Positions 7,494 to 20,149 are shown, numbered from the stretch's first letter. The stretch is DNA of 64,000 nucleotides from Ruminococcaceae bacterium HV4-5-B5C (GCA_900184925.1 FXYJ02000009.1:42629-106628); one strand, 5' to 3'. The notes: generated by a model not told the origin, from the letters alone. Translations and numbers: made by a program.

Positions 7494-8943
7494 AAAACTC
7501 ACTCACCTGTTCTTTACGGCTTAAAATTTCCTCATATCGGCCAATATATTCATACGGATACTTAAAGTTGAACACCCTCTCGATCCGCTCCGAACCGGGA
7601 TCCCTGAGTTTGGTAACGGCTCCCGCTCCGCAGGCCAGAACGGACTGGCACTCCTCCATGATGAACACGTTATAAAGATTTTCGTAGCCCGGTTTCGCCC
7701 ACCCGGTATTTTCCAGATTTCCGACCATGCGGCTCTGGCGGTACAGGTAATATGGCAGATACCCTGCACCCAGCAAAGCTTCGTCTGCAAAAGCAAGCAT
7801 CTGCGCCGCGGCTTCCGCATTTCCGGGCTCACCCTCCCGGTTGAGGCGGGCAGCACGTTTGAGCGCAAGCGTGTGAACGGTGATGCTCTCCGGCGAAAGA
7901 CGGAGAACTCCTTCAAGCGTATTTCGAAAGCTATCCGGCGTATCTTCCGGCAGCCCGGCGATCAGGTCCATGTTGATGTTCCCGAACCCGTGCTCCCGTG
8001 CCAGTGCGAATGCGGAAAGCGTCTGCGCGGAAGTATGTTTTCTGCCGATGACCTTCAGGACTTCGTCGTTGAGCGTCTGCGGATTGATGCTGATGCGTGT
8101 TACCCCGCCGAGCTTCATCGCGGCGAGTTTCTCCGGCGTCACGGTGTCAGGCCGGCCTGCTTCCACCGTAAACTCCCGGCATGCGGAAAGGTCGAAATTC
8201 TCGCGTACCGCGGAAATCAGCGCGGTGAGCTGGTCGGCCGAAAGCGCCGTCGGCGTGCCGCCCCCGAAATAAACGGTCTGTGCGCGCAGGCCGAGGTTCC
8301 GTGCTATTTCCGCCGTGCGGCGAATCTCTTCGCACAGGAGTTCCACATATTTGGGAATCAGGCGGAATGTTTTCTCCACAGAGGAAGAAACAAAGGAACA
8401 GTAGGAACAGCGTGTCGGGCAGAACGGGATCGAAAGATAAAGACTGAACCCGTCCGGACGGGAACATTTGAGAATCTTTTCTTCGTTTTTCCACGTCTCT
8501 CGGGCAAGTTCCGCCTTTTCGGCGGAAACGAGCAGCTTGTCCCGAAAACAGTCCACAGCTGCGCCGGTTCCTCTTTCTGCGGCGATTCTTCCGAACAGCT
8601 TCACCGGGCGCACTCCCGTGAGAATGCCCCACCCGGGACGAAAACCGAACCGCTCCGCAAGCAATTCCCACAGCGCAACGGCCATGCGTCGTTTCTGTTC
8701 CTCTGCGGGCATCCCGGCGGGCAGAAGCGCTGCGCTGTTCTTTGTGGAATCTCCACAGCTCAGCCGAACCGTAAGCAGACTGCTTCCGTCCGGCCTCTCT
8801 TTCAGGCCGGTATATGCAAGCAGCCCTTCCTCTCCGGGTTCAGGTGCGTTTTCGGTGACAAGAATCTTTTCCTGCGGGCAGAACAGGCGGCAGAGATTTT
8901 CCATTTCATAATGAAACGAATGCCCGTGGATAATAAGCGTCAT
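7474..8943 (-). CDS. hemZ: Radical SAM coproporphyrinogen dehydrogenase HemZ
   Basis: A 489-aa protein. The radical SAM cluster motif CPTRCSYCSF lies near residue 173, followed by YFGGGTPT (SAM binding) and the HemN-type INPQTLNDEVL and NMDLIAGLP segments. The N-terminal ~160 residues are the domain that separates HemZ from HemN. The family is annotated as oxygen-independent coproporphyrinogen III oxidase, although many clostridial members lack full haem pathways and the substrate may differ. Its start abuts the MBL-fold gene. Confidence 0.87.
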   Translation of the reverse strand: MTLIIHGHSFHYEMENLCRLFCPQEKILVTENAPEPGEEGLLAYTGLKERPDGSSLLTVRLSCGDSTKNSAALLPAGMPAEEQKRRMAVALWELLAERFGFRPGWGILTGVRPVKLFGRIAAERGTGAAVDCFRDKLLVSAEKAELARETWKNEEKILKCSRPDGFSLYLSIPFCPTRCSYCSFVSSSVEKTFRLIPKYVELLCEEIRRTAEIARNLGLRAQTVYFGGGTPTALSADQLTALISAVRENFDLSACREFTVEAGRPDTVTPEKLAAMKLGGVTRISINPQTLNDEVLKVIGRKHTSAQTLSAFALAREHGFGNINMDLIAGLPEDTPDSFRNTLEGVLRLSPESITVHTLALKRAARLNREGEPGNAEAAAQMLAFADEALLGAGYLPYYLYRQSRMVGNLENTGWAKPGYENLYNVFIMEECQSVLACGAGAVTKLRDPGSERIERVFNFKYPYEYIGRYEEILSRKEQVSEFYGKTGR

Positions 8944-8944
8944 C

Positions 8945-9568
8945 TCAGCGAATCCCCATGCAGGAGTTGTTGCGGCGCTCGTAATCGAGCGTCGTTGCGG
9001 AACCGTGGCCCGGGAATACGCGGAAGTTGCCCTTCAGTTCCCCCAGCCTGCGCAGGGAATCGATAATCTGCGCATAGCTTCCGGTCGGGAAATCCGTTCG
9101 CCCGCAGCTCAGTTTCATCAGAGTATCCCCCGAAAACAGCGCGTCCTCAGCAAGAAAGCAGACCCCGCCGACCGTATGGCCCGGCGTTGCCATCACGCGG
9201 ACGTCGAGGTTCCCGACGCGCACGATATCGTTATTGTTCAGCGGGATGTCGACGCGGAACGGAGCAACCGGCTCACCGAGAAACATGCCGGAAAGATTCA
9301 GCGCGCCGTCACCCACAAAAAGCAGCTCGTCCGCGCTGAGGTAAACCTTCGCTCCGGTCTCCTTTTGGAGTTTTTGGACGCCGGAAATATGGTCAAAGTG
9401 CCCGTGCGTCAGAAGGATTGCCTCTACCTTGCCGCTTTGCCGGACTGCTTCCGTCAGTTCCTCGCTCTCGAACCCCGGGTCGATAACGGCGGACGCTCCG
9501 GTCGCCTCATCCTCAAGAATGTAACAGTTCGTCGGCAGCGGGCCGCCGGCTATTTTTGTAATGCGCAT
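8945..9568 (-). CDS. MBL-fold metallohydrolase (glyoxalase II-like)
   Basis: A 207-aa protein with the full metallo-beta-lactamase-fold motif THGHFDH near residue 55, ATPGHT, a bridging Asp in FSGDTL, and a final FPGHG. This binds two metal ions. It resembles the YqgX/GloB-like thioester hydrolases that commonly follow relA in Firmicutes. AGGAGG precedes the ATG. It sits between relA and hemZ with a small gap, so it is probably in the same operon. Confidence 0.88.
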   Translation of the reverse strand: MRITKIAGGPLPTNCYILEDEATGASAVIDPGFESEELTEAVRQSGKVEAILLTHGHFDHISGVQKLQKETGAKVYLSADELLFVGDGALNLSGMFLGEPVAPFRVDIPLNNNDIVRVGNLDVRVMATPGHTVGGVCFLAEDALFSGDTLMKLSCGRTDFPTGSYAQIIDSLRRLGELKGNFRVFPGHGSATTLDYERRNNSCMGIR

Positions 9569-9593
9569 GGAATGAACCTCCTGTTTTCCCGGG

Positions 9594-11774
9594 TCAGGTG
9601 CGGCGGATCGAAATCACGCCGGATACGCCGGAAAGCCGTGTCATGATCGTTTTGAGCTGTTCGAGGTTGGTAATGGAAATGGTGGCTGAAATAAACGCAG
9701 TGCCGTCCTTCGTCTCGCGGGAATTCAGCGAATGGATAAACAGCCGCATGCTGAAAAGCTGCTGCGTAATATCGGCGAGAAGCCCCGAACGGTCTTCCGC
9801 AACCATCTCAATAGTCGTTTTGAATTCTTCGTCGACGGAACCCGCCCAGTGTACTTTCACCCAGCGCTCCGGTTCAGTGGCCTCACTGAGATCACGCGGC
9901 ACATTGGAGCAGCTCCGCTTGTGAATGGAAACACCGAACCCGCGCGTGATAAACCCGATGATCTCGTCGCCCGGCAGCGGATTGCAGCAGCGTGAAAACT
10001 TAATCAGGCAGTTGTCCATGCCGTCAACCACAACGCCCGCGGCATTCTTGCGCGCGGCCTGTTTCTTTTCCTGTGTCTGGGGAACGGCAGGCACAGCTGC
10101 GGCATGCTCCTTCTGCCACGCGTCCTTCACCTTCGGCATGATCTTCCACATGGAAATGCCGCCGTAGCCGATGGCGGCGTAAACATCCTCCACCGTCGTG
10201 CAGTTGTTGCGGGGCGCAAGCTTCAGAAGAATCGTGTTGAGTTCCTCTTCGTCAACGGCAATGCCATTGCGCCGGAGCTCGCGTTCCATTTCGGCGCGCC
10301 CTTCCACAATGTTCTCGTCGCGTTTTTCGTGTTTGAACCAGGTGCGTATTTTGTTGCGCGCCTCGCTCGTCCGTACGATCTTAAGCCAGTCGCGGCTCGG
10401 GCCGCGCGCTTCTTTTGTGGTAAGCACCTCGACGATCTCGCCCGTCTTTACGCGGTAGTCGAGCGGAACGATTCGCTTATCCACCTTCGCGCCCGTCATG
10501 CGGTTGCCGACAGCGCTGTGGATCGCATAGGCAAAGTCAATCACGGTGGAACCGGCCGGCAGACTGATGACGTCGCCGCGCGGCGTGAAAACAAAGACCT
10601 CCTCCGGCACAAGGTCGGACTTGATCATGCGCACAAGGTCGGTGGCATCTTCGCTGTCTTTTTCATTGTCCAGCATCTGGCGAATCCAGGAAAGGCGTTT
10701 TTCGAACGAATTCTCCTTACCGACCACCATGCCGAGCTTGTATTTCCAGTGTGCGGCAATGCCGTACTCTGCCGTATGGTGCATTTCCCACGTGCGGATC
10801 TGCACTTCAAACGGAATCCCCTCCTTGCCGATGACCGTTGTGTGGAGTGACTGGTACAGGTTCGGCTTCGGAGTTGAAATATAGTCCTTGAAACGGTTCG
10901 GCAGCGGACGGAACATGTCGTGAATGACGCCGAGAACGTTGTAGCAGTCATTGACTGTGTCGACGATGACGCGCACGGCATAGATATCGTAAATCTCATC
11001 CATGGAGCGCCCCTGAACGAACATTTTCCGGTAAATGCCGTTGATACTCTTGACGCGCCCCTCGAGATAGACATTCGGGATTGACAGGGAAACGCGCTCG
11101 CTGATGCGCTTTTTTGTCGTTTCGATGAAGCGTTTGCGTTCGCTCGACCGAAGCTCCAGCCCGTCTTCGATCTCCCGATAGGCAACCGGGTCGAGGATGC
11201 GCAGCGAAAGGTCTTCCAGTTCCTCCTTCACAGCGCGAATACCAAGGCGGTGTGCAATGGGGGCGTAAACCTCCATGTTCTCACGGGCCTTGTCGCGCTG
11301 TTTCTGCGGCTCCCAGTATTCGCTGGTTCGCATATTGTGCAGGCGGTCGGCAAGCTTGATGATGATAACGCGGATATCCTCGTTCATCGCCATCAGCATC
11401 TTGCGCAGGTTCTCCGCCTGCTGTATCTCACGGGAGGAATACGGAATTCTGCCGAGCTTGGTGACGCCGTCCGTCAGTCCCGCAATCTCGGCGCCGAACT
11501 GTCTGCGGATCTGATCGATGGAAATAGGCGTGTCTTCCACGACGTCATGCAGAAGGCCCGCAGCGACAGACTCGGTATCCATGCCGAGTTCCACAAGGAT
11601 ACATGCAACCGCCACAGGATGGGAAATATACGGCGCACCGGAAAGGCGCTTCTGGTCTTTGTGGGATTCATCAGCAAGGCGGTAAGCCCGCTCGATCACG
11701 CTCATGTCGTAATCGTGCTCGCTTGCCGCAATACTTGCTTTCAGGTCTTCAAACGTTTTGAGAGGCCACGCCAT
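9594..11774 (-). CDS. relA: Bifunctional (p)ppGpp synthetase/hydrolase RelA/SpoT
   Basis: A 726-aa protein from MAWPLKT; the longer frame enters recJ. Domains in order: HD hydrolase (SHPVAVACIL, LLHDVVEDT, KLADRLHNMRT), synthetase (YDIYAVRV, DYISTPKPNLYQSLHT, FEVQIRT), TGS (FTPRGDVISLPAGST), a zinc-finger/helical region, and ACT at the C-terminus. The HD residues look intact, so it should be bifunctional. It controls the stringent response. The start overlaps or abuts the recJ stop codon, giving tight coupling. Confidence 0.97.
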   Translation of the reverse strand: MAWPLKTFEDLKASIAASEHDYDMSVIERAYRLADESHKDQKRLSGAPYISHPVAVACILVELGMDTESVAAGLLHDVVEDTPISIDQIRRQFGAEIAGLTDGVTKLGRIPYSSREIQQAENLRKMLMAMNEDIRVIIIKLADRLHNMRTSEYWEPQKQRDKARENMEVYAPIAHRLGIRAVKEELEDLSLRILDPVAYREIEDGLELRSSERKRFIETTKKRISERVSLSIPNVYLEGRVKSINGIYRKMFVQGRSMDEIYDIYAVRVIVDTVNDCYNVLGVIHDMFRPLPNRFKDYISTPKPNLYQSLHTTVIGKEGIPFEVQIRTWEMHHTAEYGIAAHWKYKLGMVVGKENSFEKRLSWIRQMLDNEKDSEDATDLVRMIKSDLVPEEVFVFTPRGDVISLPAGSTVIDFAYAIHSAVGNRMTGAKVDKRIVPLDYRVKTGEIVEVLTTKEARGPSRDWLKIVRTSEARNKIRTWFKHEKRDENIVEGRAEMERELRRNGIAVDEEELNTILLKLAPRNNCTTVEDVYAAIGYGGISMWKIMPKVKDAWQKEHAAAVPAVPQTQEKKQAARKNAAGVVVDGMDNCLIKFSRCCNPLPGDEIIGFITRGFGVSIHKRSCSNVPRDLSEATEPERWVKVHWAGSVDEEFKTTIEMVAEDRSGLLADITQQLFSMRLFIHSLNSRETKDGTAFISATISITNLEQLKTIMTRLSGVSGVISIRRT

Positions 11775-11775
11775 A

Positions 11776-13842
11776 TTACTGTTCCCCTGCTTTCCCTGCG
11801 GAACGGAGCGACAGAAGAAACGGAGATTCCTCAAGACTGACCTTTCCGCTCTGTCGCACAACCCGCACCCGATATGTATTGCCGTCCGTTTCTTCCTGCG
11901 TCAGTCCGCGTTCCGCGAAAACGGCAAGGGCCACCAGAAACGATGCAAACCCGCCAGCACCCTGCAGGCGGCTGAAAAACTGCTCCGGTTCTCCGCTGAA
12001 ACCGCCCGCGTCCCGCAGCGCGCGGTAAATCACAGAAAAATCATCGTGAGAAGGGAGAAGAAGGCTCACTTCTTCCCGTGAAAGCATCTCGCCTCTTCGA
12101 AATTTATCATACAGAGCGCGCCCCGCAATCAGGGCGTCCCCGTCGGTTCCGGAAAGGCGAATCTCCCGGATGATAACGGAAAGCGTATCCCTTCCCGCGT
12201 AAGGCCTGGCCTCCAGAACCACCGCAAGATCCACCGTGTCGCCCGCGCGAAAGTGAAACTGTTCCAGCGTCGTGCCGAACTTCATGCAGGACACTGTTCC
12301 CCCGCCCTTTTTTACGGTGACACGCAGATGCTTTCCCCCGCCTACCGGCGTTACATCGGCGATTACGACGCCAAAAAGGCCGAAAAGCGGGTAAGGATTG
12401 CCCGTTCCGAACGGTTCAAGCGCCTGAAGGCTGTGCGGAATTTCGACGGAAAGCTTCTCCGGCTTCAAGAGGCAGTCAATGCGCAGAACAGGTGCAGGCA
12501 TCGGTGCGGGAAGAGACGCCGCGTACCGGTTCATCCTCGTGCGGAAGGCAACGAGGTTTTCCGCCGGAAGAGACATCCCCGCAGCCATCGGGTGGCCGCC
12601 GTATTTTGTCAGCAGATCGTCGCATGCGCAGACAGCATCGAAAAGCGAAAAGCCTTCCACGCTGCGCCCCGACCCCTTCGCTTCTTCACCTGTGCGGGAA
12701 ATCACAACGCACGGTTTTCCAAACCGCTCCGTAATCTTCGCCGCAACAATGCCGATCACGCCGTGGTGCCAGTTTTCGCCCCAGACGACGAGTACGCGGT
12801 CAAACAGAAGAGATGGGTTTTCCTCCAGACACTTCATACACTCCCGGAGAACCTCGCCCTCAATCCTGCGGCGCTCGGCATTCTCCGAGCAGATTTCCGC
12901 AGCGAGAGTTCCCGCCTCCTCCTGTGACTCGGCAGTCAGGAGCTGCACGGCGCGGCTTGCGGAGCCCATGCGCCCGGTGGCATTGATGCGCGGAACGATC
13001 ACGAATGCGGCATCCATTGCCGTCAGCGGACGGCGATCCATTCCGGCAAGTTCCATCAGGGCCGCAAGGCCGGGGCGGTCGGCACGCGAAAGCGCTTCCA
13101 TCCCCGCGCGGACCAGCATCCGGTTTTCACCGGTCAGCGGCACGACGTCCCCGATTGTTCCGATGGCTGCAAGGTCGGCGTAATTGTCGAGCAGCGCTTC
13201 CGGGCCGATTTCCGTGCCCTCCAGCGCCGTCAGCAGTTTAAAGGCGACCCCGGCTCCGGAAAAGTCACGGTAGGGACTTTTGCAGTCCTCGCGCCACGCG
13301 TCAACCACGGCAACCGCCTGCGGGAGCTTCTCTTTCGGGCGGTGATGGTCGGTAATTACGGTGTCAATGCCGAGACCCGCGGCATAGTCCACCTCAGCAA
13401 GCGAGGAAATCCCGTTGTCGACCGTCAGAATCAGCGTCACACCGTCCGCGTGGAGCGCGTCAACAGCCGCCATATTCAGCCCATAGCCTTCCGCTTCCCG
13501 GTCCGGAATATAAAAGACGACATTCCCGCCGCACGATTCCAGATAAGAATACAGCATTGCGGTAGCAGTCACGCCGTCCGCATCGTAATCCCCGTAAACG
13601 GCGATTTTTTCAAACCCGTCCAGCGCACGGCTGATGCGTTCCACAGCCTTTCCCATATCAGGCAGGAGAAACGGGTCCGAAAACGCGGCAACCGGCGACA
13701 GCGCCGCTTCGGCTTTCCCCGGGTCCGTGGCTCCGCGCGTCAGGAGGAGCACGCCGAGCAGCGGCGGAACCCCGGCCTGTTCCGCCAATTTTTGCGCCTG
13801 TGCACGGTCAAACGGCAAGACGCGCCATTTTTTTATGCTCAA
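11776..13842 (-). CDS. recJ: Single-stranded-DNA exonuclease RecJ
   Basis: A 688-aa protein from a TTG start with AGGTGGAAG upstream. The DHH phosphoesterase motifs are present: YGDYDADGVTA (about residue 79), LTVDNGIS, ITDHHRP, and the DHHA1 part with VVWGENWHHGVIGIVAAK and KGSGRS. It degrades single-stranded DNA 5'-3' in recombination and mismatch repair. A C-terminal extension of ~120 residues beyond the core is common in Firmicutes. It is translationally coupled to relA. Confidence 0.96.
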   Translation of the reverse strand: MSIKKWRVLPFDRAQAQKLAEQAGVPPLLGVLLLTRGATDPGKAEAALSPVAAFSDPFLLPDMGKAVERISRALDGFEKIAVYGDYDADGVTATAMLYSYLESCGGNVVFYIPDREAEGYGLNMAAVDALHADGVTLILTVDNGISSLAEVDYAAGLGIDTVITDHHRPKEKLPQAVAVVDAWREDCKSPYRDFSGAGVAFKLLTALEGTEIGPEALLDNYADLAAIGTIGDVVPLTGENRMLVRAGMEALSRADRPGLAALMELAGMDRRPLTAMDAAFVIVPRINATGRMGSASRAVQLLTAESQEEAGTLAAEICSENAERRRIEGEVLRECMKCLEENPSLLFDRVLVVWGENWHHGVIGIVAAKITERFGKPCVVISRTGEEAKGSGRSVEGFSLFDAVCACDDLLTKYGGHPMAAGMSLPAENLVAFRTRMNRYAASLPAPMPAPVLRIDCLLKPEKLSVEIPHSLQALEPFGTGNPYPLFGLFGVVIADVTPVGGGKHLRVTVKKGGGTVSCMKFGTTLEQFHFRAGDTVDLAVVLEARPYAGRDTLSVIIREIRLSGTDGDALIAGRALYDKFRRGEMLSREEVSLLLPSHDDFSVIYRALRDAGGFSGEPEQFFSRLQGAGGFASFLVALAVFAERGLTQEETDGNTYRVRVVRQSGKVSLEESPFLLSLRSAGKAGEQ

Positions 13843-13929
13843 CTGCTTCCACCTGCCCCATAGAATTTCATTTTACCATTTTGGGACTTTCAATTCAACT
13901 GAATCCCGCCTGGTTTCGTCAATTAATTT

Positions 13930-13965
13930 GGAGAAAAAAGCCGCCCCGTTTTTTCGGGGCAGCAA
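13930..13965 (-). terminator. Terminator after ligA
   Basis: Stem GCCCCG/CGGGGC around six A/T bases, then GGCTTTTTTC on the minus strand, immediately after the ligA stop. Confidence 0.85.
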
Positions 13966-13969
13966 AATT

Positions 13970-16622
<2,653 letters not shown>

Positions 16623-16704
16623 GGCAGCATTCCCCCCGATTGCATTTTCCCCATAATACTCCGGGAGAAACTATTGTGTGCCGGAAAGCCGGTAATATTC
16701 CTAT

Positions 16705-16752
16705 AAAAAACAAAAAGGAGGCACAAAGAAACATTCATCCTTTGTGCCTCCT
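16705..16752 (-). terminator. Strong terminator after ispH-rpsA
   Basis: A 13-bp perfect stem (AGGAGGCACAAAG/CTTTGTGCCTCCT) is followed on the minus strand by TTTTGTTTTTTA. It ends the murR-like to ispH-rpsA operon. Confidence 0.92.
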
Positions 16753-16767
16753 GCGCTGCATGGTAAA

Positions 16768-18765
16768 TCAGTTGTTCTCGAATTCTCCGGCTGCTTCTTC
16801 TGCATCTTCCAGGAGAACGCGTATGGAAAGGCTCACACGGTGCCGGTCAAAATCGATGTCCGTGATCTTAGCCTTAACAACATCGCCGATCTTGAGAACA
16901 TCCTGCGGCTTCTCGATGCGGTGGTCGGCAATCTGCGAAATATGAATCAGGCCGTCGATGCCCGGAATCACCTGAGCAAACGCGCCGAATGTCGTCATAC
17001 CCACAACCTTGACATCCAGAACAGTTCCGACCGGATACTCATTTTTCAGAATTTCCCACGGGTTGTCATTCGGCTTCTTATAGCCGAGCGAAATCTTGCC
17101 CTTTTCCTGGTCAAGCGCCTTGACATACACGGAAACGGTGTCGCCGACGTTGAGAACCTCGGACGGATGCTTAATCCTTGTCCAGGAAAGTTCGGAAATA
17201 TGAATCATACCGTCGATGCCGCCGAGATCAACGAATGCACCGTAGGAAGTAAGGGACTTGACAACGCCGGTATAAACCTTGCCGACTTCCGCCGTTTCCC
17301 AGAACTTCTCTTCCTGTGCCTTGCGTGCATCGCGGAGGACGGAACGAATGGAACCAACGGCGCGCTTGCGACCGCGGTTGACTTCAATGATACGGAATTT
17401 GACCTGCTTTTTCAGCAGATCCTCCAGCGGATCGCTGCGGGACGCGGTGGCCTGCGAAGCGGGGATGAAAACACGCACTCCGTTTGTCACGGCAATCACG
17501 CCGCCCTTGACGACCTCGGAAACAACGCCTTCGAGCACAGACTCGTCGTCTGCGGCAGCCATGACGTCTTCCCAGCCTTTTGCTGCGTCAAGACGCTTCT
17601 TGGAAAGCATGATGGTGCCTTCCTGGTCATTGGTACGCATAATCAGGAGGTCCATCTCGTCGCCGACTTTTACGACGTCTTCCGGCTTCACGCTCGGATC
17701 CGCCGAAAGCTCAGATGCGGGAACATAACCGGCCTGTTTTCTGCCGACGTCCACGAGTACTTCGGTCGGCGTTACACCGACAACAATACCGCGCACCTTT
17801 TCATCTGTATTTAAAGTCTTGAGGGACTCTTCAAGCATTTCCTCAAAATTACCCTCGGCCGGGTTCTCCTTAGTATTCTTTTCGGCGGTCTCGTCTGCCG
17901 CCTGAACCGCACCTTCATTGACTTCTGACATGGTATCAAATACCTCCTTTATAATGCTTGCCGGCGTGGAAGCACCAGCAGTAATGCCGACCCGTCCGGC
18001 TTTTTTCAAAACCGGTAGCGGAAGCTCGTCCACGGCTTCCACGAAATACGCATCGCAATTCGAGAGGCATACGTTGAAAAGTTTGGCGGTATTGGAGCTG
18101 TCACGCCCGCCGATCACAATCATCGCATCGCAAATACGCGACAATTCAGCCGCTTCCGTTTGACGAATTGCAGTTACATTACATATTGTATCAAAAACAA
18201 CCGCGTTTGTATACACTTTTCGAATGATTTCCAAACAATTTTCCCACTCTGTAACATCAAAAGTTGTCTGGACAACCGCGCAGACCGGACTGCTTTTCAG
18301 ACCCTCCCGTTCCGCCGTAATTCTCTGCAGTTCGGCGGCGTTTCGAAAGACGAAACTCGCACCGGAACAGTGCCCGAGGATTCCCTGAACTTCAGGGTGA
18401 CCCGCGTCGCCGGCCACAAGAACGGTTCTGCCCTCTTCGGAGGCTTTTCGCACAACGGCATGGATTTTGGCGACGAACGGGCACGTGGCGTCACTGTATG
18501 CAAGTCCGCGCGCAGAGATTTCATCGTATACGCTCTGTCCAACGCCGTGGGATCGGATAACAAGCGTGGCGTCCTGCGGAGCTTCGGCAACACTCTGCGC
18601 AATCGTGACTCCCCTTGCAGCGAAGTCCGAAAGAGTCTGCGGATTATGGATAATCGGTCCGAGTGTGCAGACCTTCTTCCCCTCGTCCAACAGTTTGGAG
18701 ACCATATTGACGGCGCGGTTCACGCCAAAGCAGAACCCCGCCGAAGATGCTACCGTAATCTGCAA
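16768..18765 (-). CDS. ispH: Fused IspH reductase and ribosomal protein S1
   Basis: A 665-aa two-part protein from a TTG start with GGGAGGG upstream. Residues 1-280 are IspH (HMBPP reductase, last step of the MEP pathway): the 4Fe-4S cysteines lie in AGFCFGVNRA, DATCPFV and DTICNVTA, and the TxxxE-type and SSNT (RDSSNTAKL) motifs are present. After an acidic linker (~285-305) come four S1 domains, with LHISQ/MIHISELSW and KISLGYK signatures. This fusion is known from many Clostridia. The reading frame is continuous, so it is not a sequencing artefact. Confidence 0.96.
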   Translation of the reverse strand: MQITVASSAGFCFGVNRAVNMVSKLLDEGKKVCTLGPIIHNPQTLSDFAARGVTIAQSVAEAPQDATLVIRSHGVGQSVYDEISARGLAYSDATCPFVAKIHAVVRKASEEGRTVLVAGDAGHPEVQGILGHCSGASFVFRNAAELQRITAEREGLKSSPVCAVVQTTFDVTEWENCLEIIRKVYTNAVVFDTICNVTAIRQTEAAELSRICDAMIVIGGRDSSNTAKLFNVCLSNCDAYFVEAVDELPLPVLKKAGRVGITAGASTPASIIKEVFDTMSEVNEGAVQAADETAEKNTKENPAEGNFEEMLEESLKTLNTDEKVRGIVVGVTPTEVLVDVGRKQAGYVPASELSADPSVKPEDVVKVGDEMDLLIMRTNDQEGTIMLSKKRLDAAKGWEDVMAAADDESVLEGVVSEVVKGGVIAVTNGVRVFIPASQATASRSDPLEDLLKKQVKFRIIEVNRGRKRAVGSIRSVLRDARKAQEEKFWETAEVGKVYTGVVKSLTSYGAFVDLGGIDGMIHISELSWTRIKHPSEVLNVGDTVSVYVKALDQEKGKISLGYKKPNDNPWEILKNEYPVGTVLDVKVVGMTTFGAFAQVIPGIDGLIHISQIADHRIEKPQDVLKIGDVVKAKITDIDFDRHRVSLSIRVLLEDAEEAAGEFENN

Positions 18766-18822
18766 AATTTTCCCTCCCGCCCGGTTTGAAGCGTGCTTTC
18801 AGCCGCGGCCAACCCGGGTGAA

Positions 18823-19455
18823 TTATACGGTATGGCCCGAAAGCTCTTTCAGGCTTGTTTCCCGCAAAGCCGCGATCCGGCTCATTACGAACTTGCTGGC
18901 AGCACGGAATTCGCCCGGGGTACCGTTTCCGATTCCCAGTTCTTCGGGTGCGATCGGTTCCCCGTAAGCGATGATGCACGGGTGAAACATCTTCGGCAGT
19001 CCGCCGCCTTTCGCCGTAATGCAGCAAGGCAGAATCGGCACATGACAACTGTGCGCCAGCATAACGGCACCCGACTTCGGCGGAAGCAGATTCCCGTCGT
19101 GCGAGCGTGTTCCCTCAATGAAAAGCCCGAGTACATCCCCATCCATGAGGTGCTTCTGCGCAAGGTTGATGGCACCCTTGTCACCCCTTCCCCTTGCTAC
19201 GGGAAAGGCACCGAGTGCCCGGAGCACACCGCCGACAAACCGATTGCGGAAGAGTTCCTCCTTGGCCATGTAATTGATGTCTCGCTTCTGAGAAAACGCA
19301 ACGCGTATGGGGTCCGTATTGCTCATGTGGTTGCAGCAGAGAATGACGCCGCCGGTCTGCGGCATATACTCGCTGTTTTTGGAGCGGATCGGCATCAGCG
19401 CACGAAAGAACCATCCGAGGCAGTAACGTGCGAATGAATAAAGAGGTCTATTCAT
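18823..19455 (-). CDS. plsC: 1-acyl-sn-glycerol-3-phosphate acyltransferase
   Basis: A 210-aa membrane-associated enzyme with the acyltransferase motifs in order: NHMSNTDP (block I, H and D catalytic), FPVARGRGDKGAI (block II), FIEGTRSHDG (block III) and VPILPCCI (block IV). It makes phosphatidic acid from lysophosphatidic acid. It lies between cmk and ispH-rpsA, as often seen in Clostridia. Small gaps on both sides suggest the same transcript. Confidence 0.93.
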   Translation of the reverse strand: MNRPLYSFARYCLGWFFRALMPIRSKNSEYMPQTGGVILCCNHMSNTDPIRVAFSQKRDINYMAKEELFRNRFVGGVLRALGAFPVARGRGDKGAINLAQKHLMDGDVLGLFIEGTRSHDGNLLPPKSGAVMLAHSCHVPILPCCITAKGGGLPKMFHPCIIAYGEPIAPEELGIGNGTPGEFRAASKFVMSRIAALRETSLKELSGHTV

Positions 19456-19471
19456 ATTTTCTCAGATCCCG

Positions 19472-20149
19472 TCACGAAATTTTGCCTCCGGTCTTTTGTT
19501 CGACAATCCGGATCAGACGGGCAACAGACTGCCCGAGCGAATCCTTCGTCGTGTCCATAAGTACTGCGTCATCGGCGCGTTTCAGCGGAGAAACCGCACG
19601 GTGCGTATCGTTGTAATCCCTCTGCTTGAGGTCTTGAAGCACATCGCCGTAGTTGGCCTTCACCCCACTGTGAATCAGCTGAAAATACCGGCGCCTCGCC
19701 CGTTCCTCCGCGGAAGCAGTCAGGAAAATCTTGACCTGCGCATCCGGCAGGACAACCGTGCCGATGTCCCGCCCGTCCATGACGACGTTGTTGGCCTTTG
19801 CAATATCCTGCTGAAGGGAAAACAGGAAGCTGCGCACCTCCGGGATGGGAGAAACGCGCGAAGCTGCAAGAGAAACGTCGTCCGTCCGGATCTTATCGGA
19901 CACGTCTTCCCCGCAGAGTATCACCCTCTGTTCCCCTTCTCGATACTCCAGAGAGACGGAAACCGATTTGAGAAGCGGAATCACCGTGTGCGCATCGCCC
20001 GGGTCGACACCCTGCTGGAGCATAAAAAGCCCGACGGCACGGTACAGTGCACCTGTGTCCACATACAGGAACCCTAGCTTTTGAGCCGCTTTTCTCGCAA
20101 TGGTGCTTTTTCCGGCGCCCGCCGGGCCGTCAATTGCAATTGCCGTCAT
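19472..20149 (-). CDS. cmk: Cytidylate kinase
   Basis: A 225-aa enzyme of standard length that phosphorylates CMP and dCMP. The P-loop GPAGAGKST is at residues 8-16, followed by YVDTGALYRAVG, RDIGTVVLPDAQVKIFLTAS and the lid RARRR. Its start overlaps the preceding flavoprotein stop by 4 nt. Confidence 0.96.
   Translation of the reverse strand: MTAIAIDGPAGAGKSTIARKAAQKLGFLYVDTGALYRAVGLFMLQQGVDPGDAHTVIPLLKSVSVSLEYREGEQRVILCGEDVSDKIRTDDVSLAASRVSPIPEVRSFLFSLQQDIAKANNVVMDGRDIGTVVLPDAQVKIFLTASAEERARRRYFQLIHSGVKANYGDVLQDLKQRDYNDTHRAVSPLKRADDAVLMDTTKDSLGQSVARLIRIVEQKTGGKIS

Noticed and set aside
7873..9066. Plus-strand open frame of 397 codons opposite hemZ and the MBL gene
   Set aside because: GC-rich antisense shadow; composition is rich in Arg, Cys and Pro with no domain, while the minus-strand genes have full catalytic motifs.
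16768..18765. Suspected assembly fusion of ispH and rpsA
   Set aside because: The frame is continuous with an acidic linker, and this gene fusion is established in many Clostridia.
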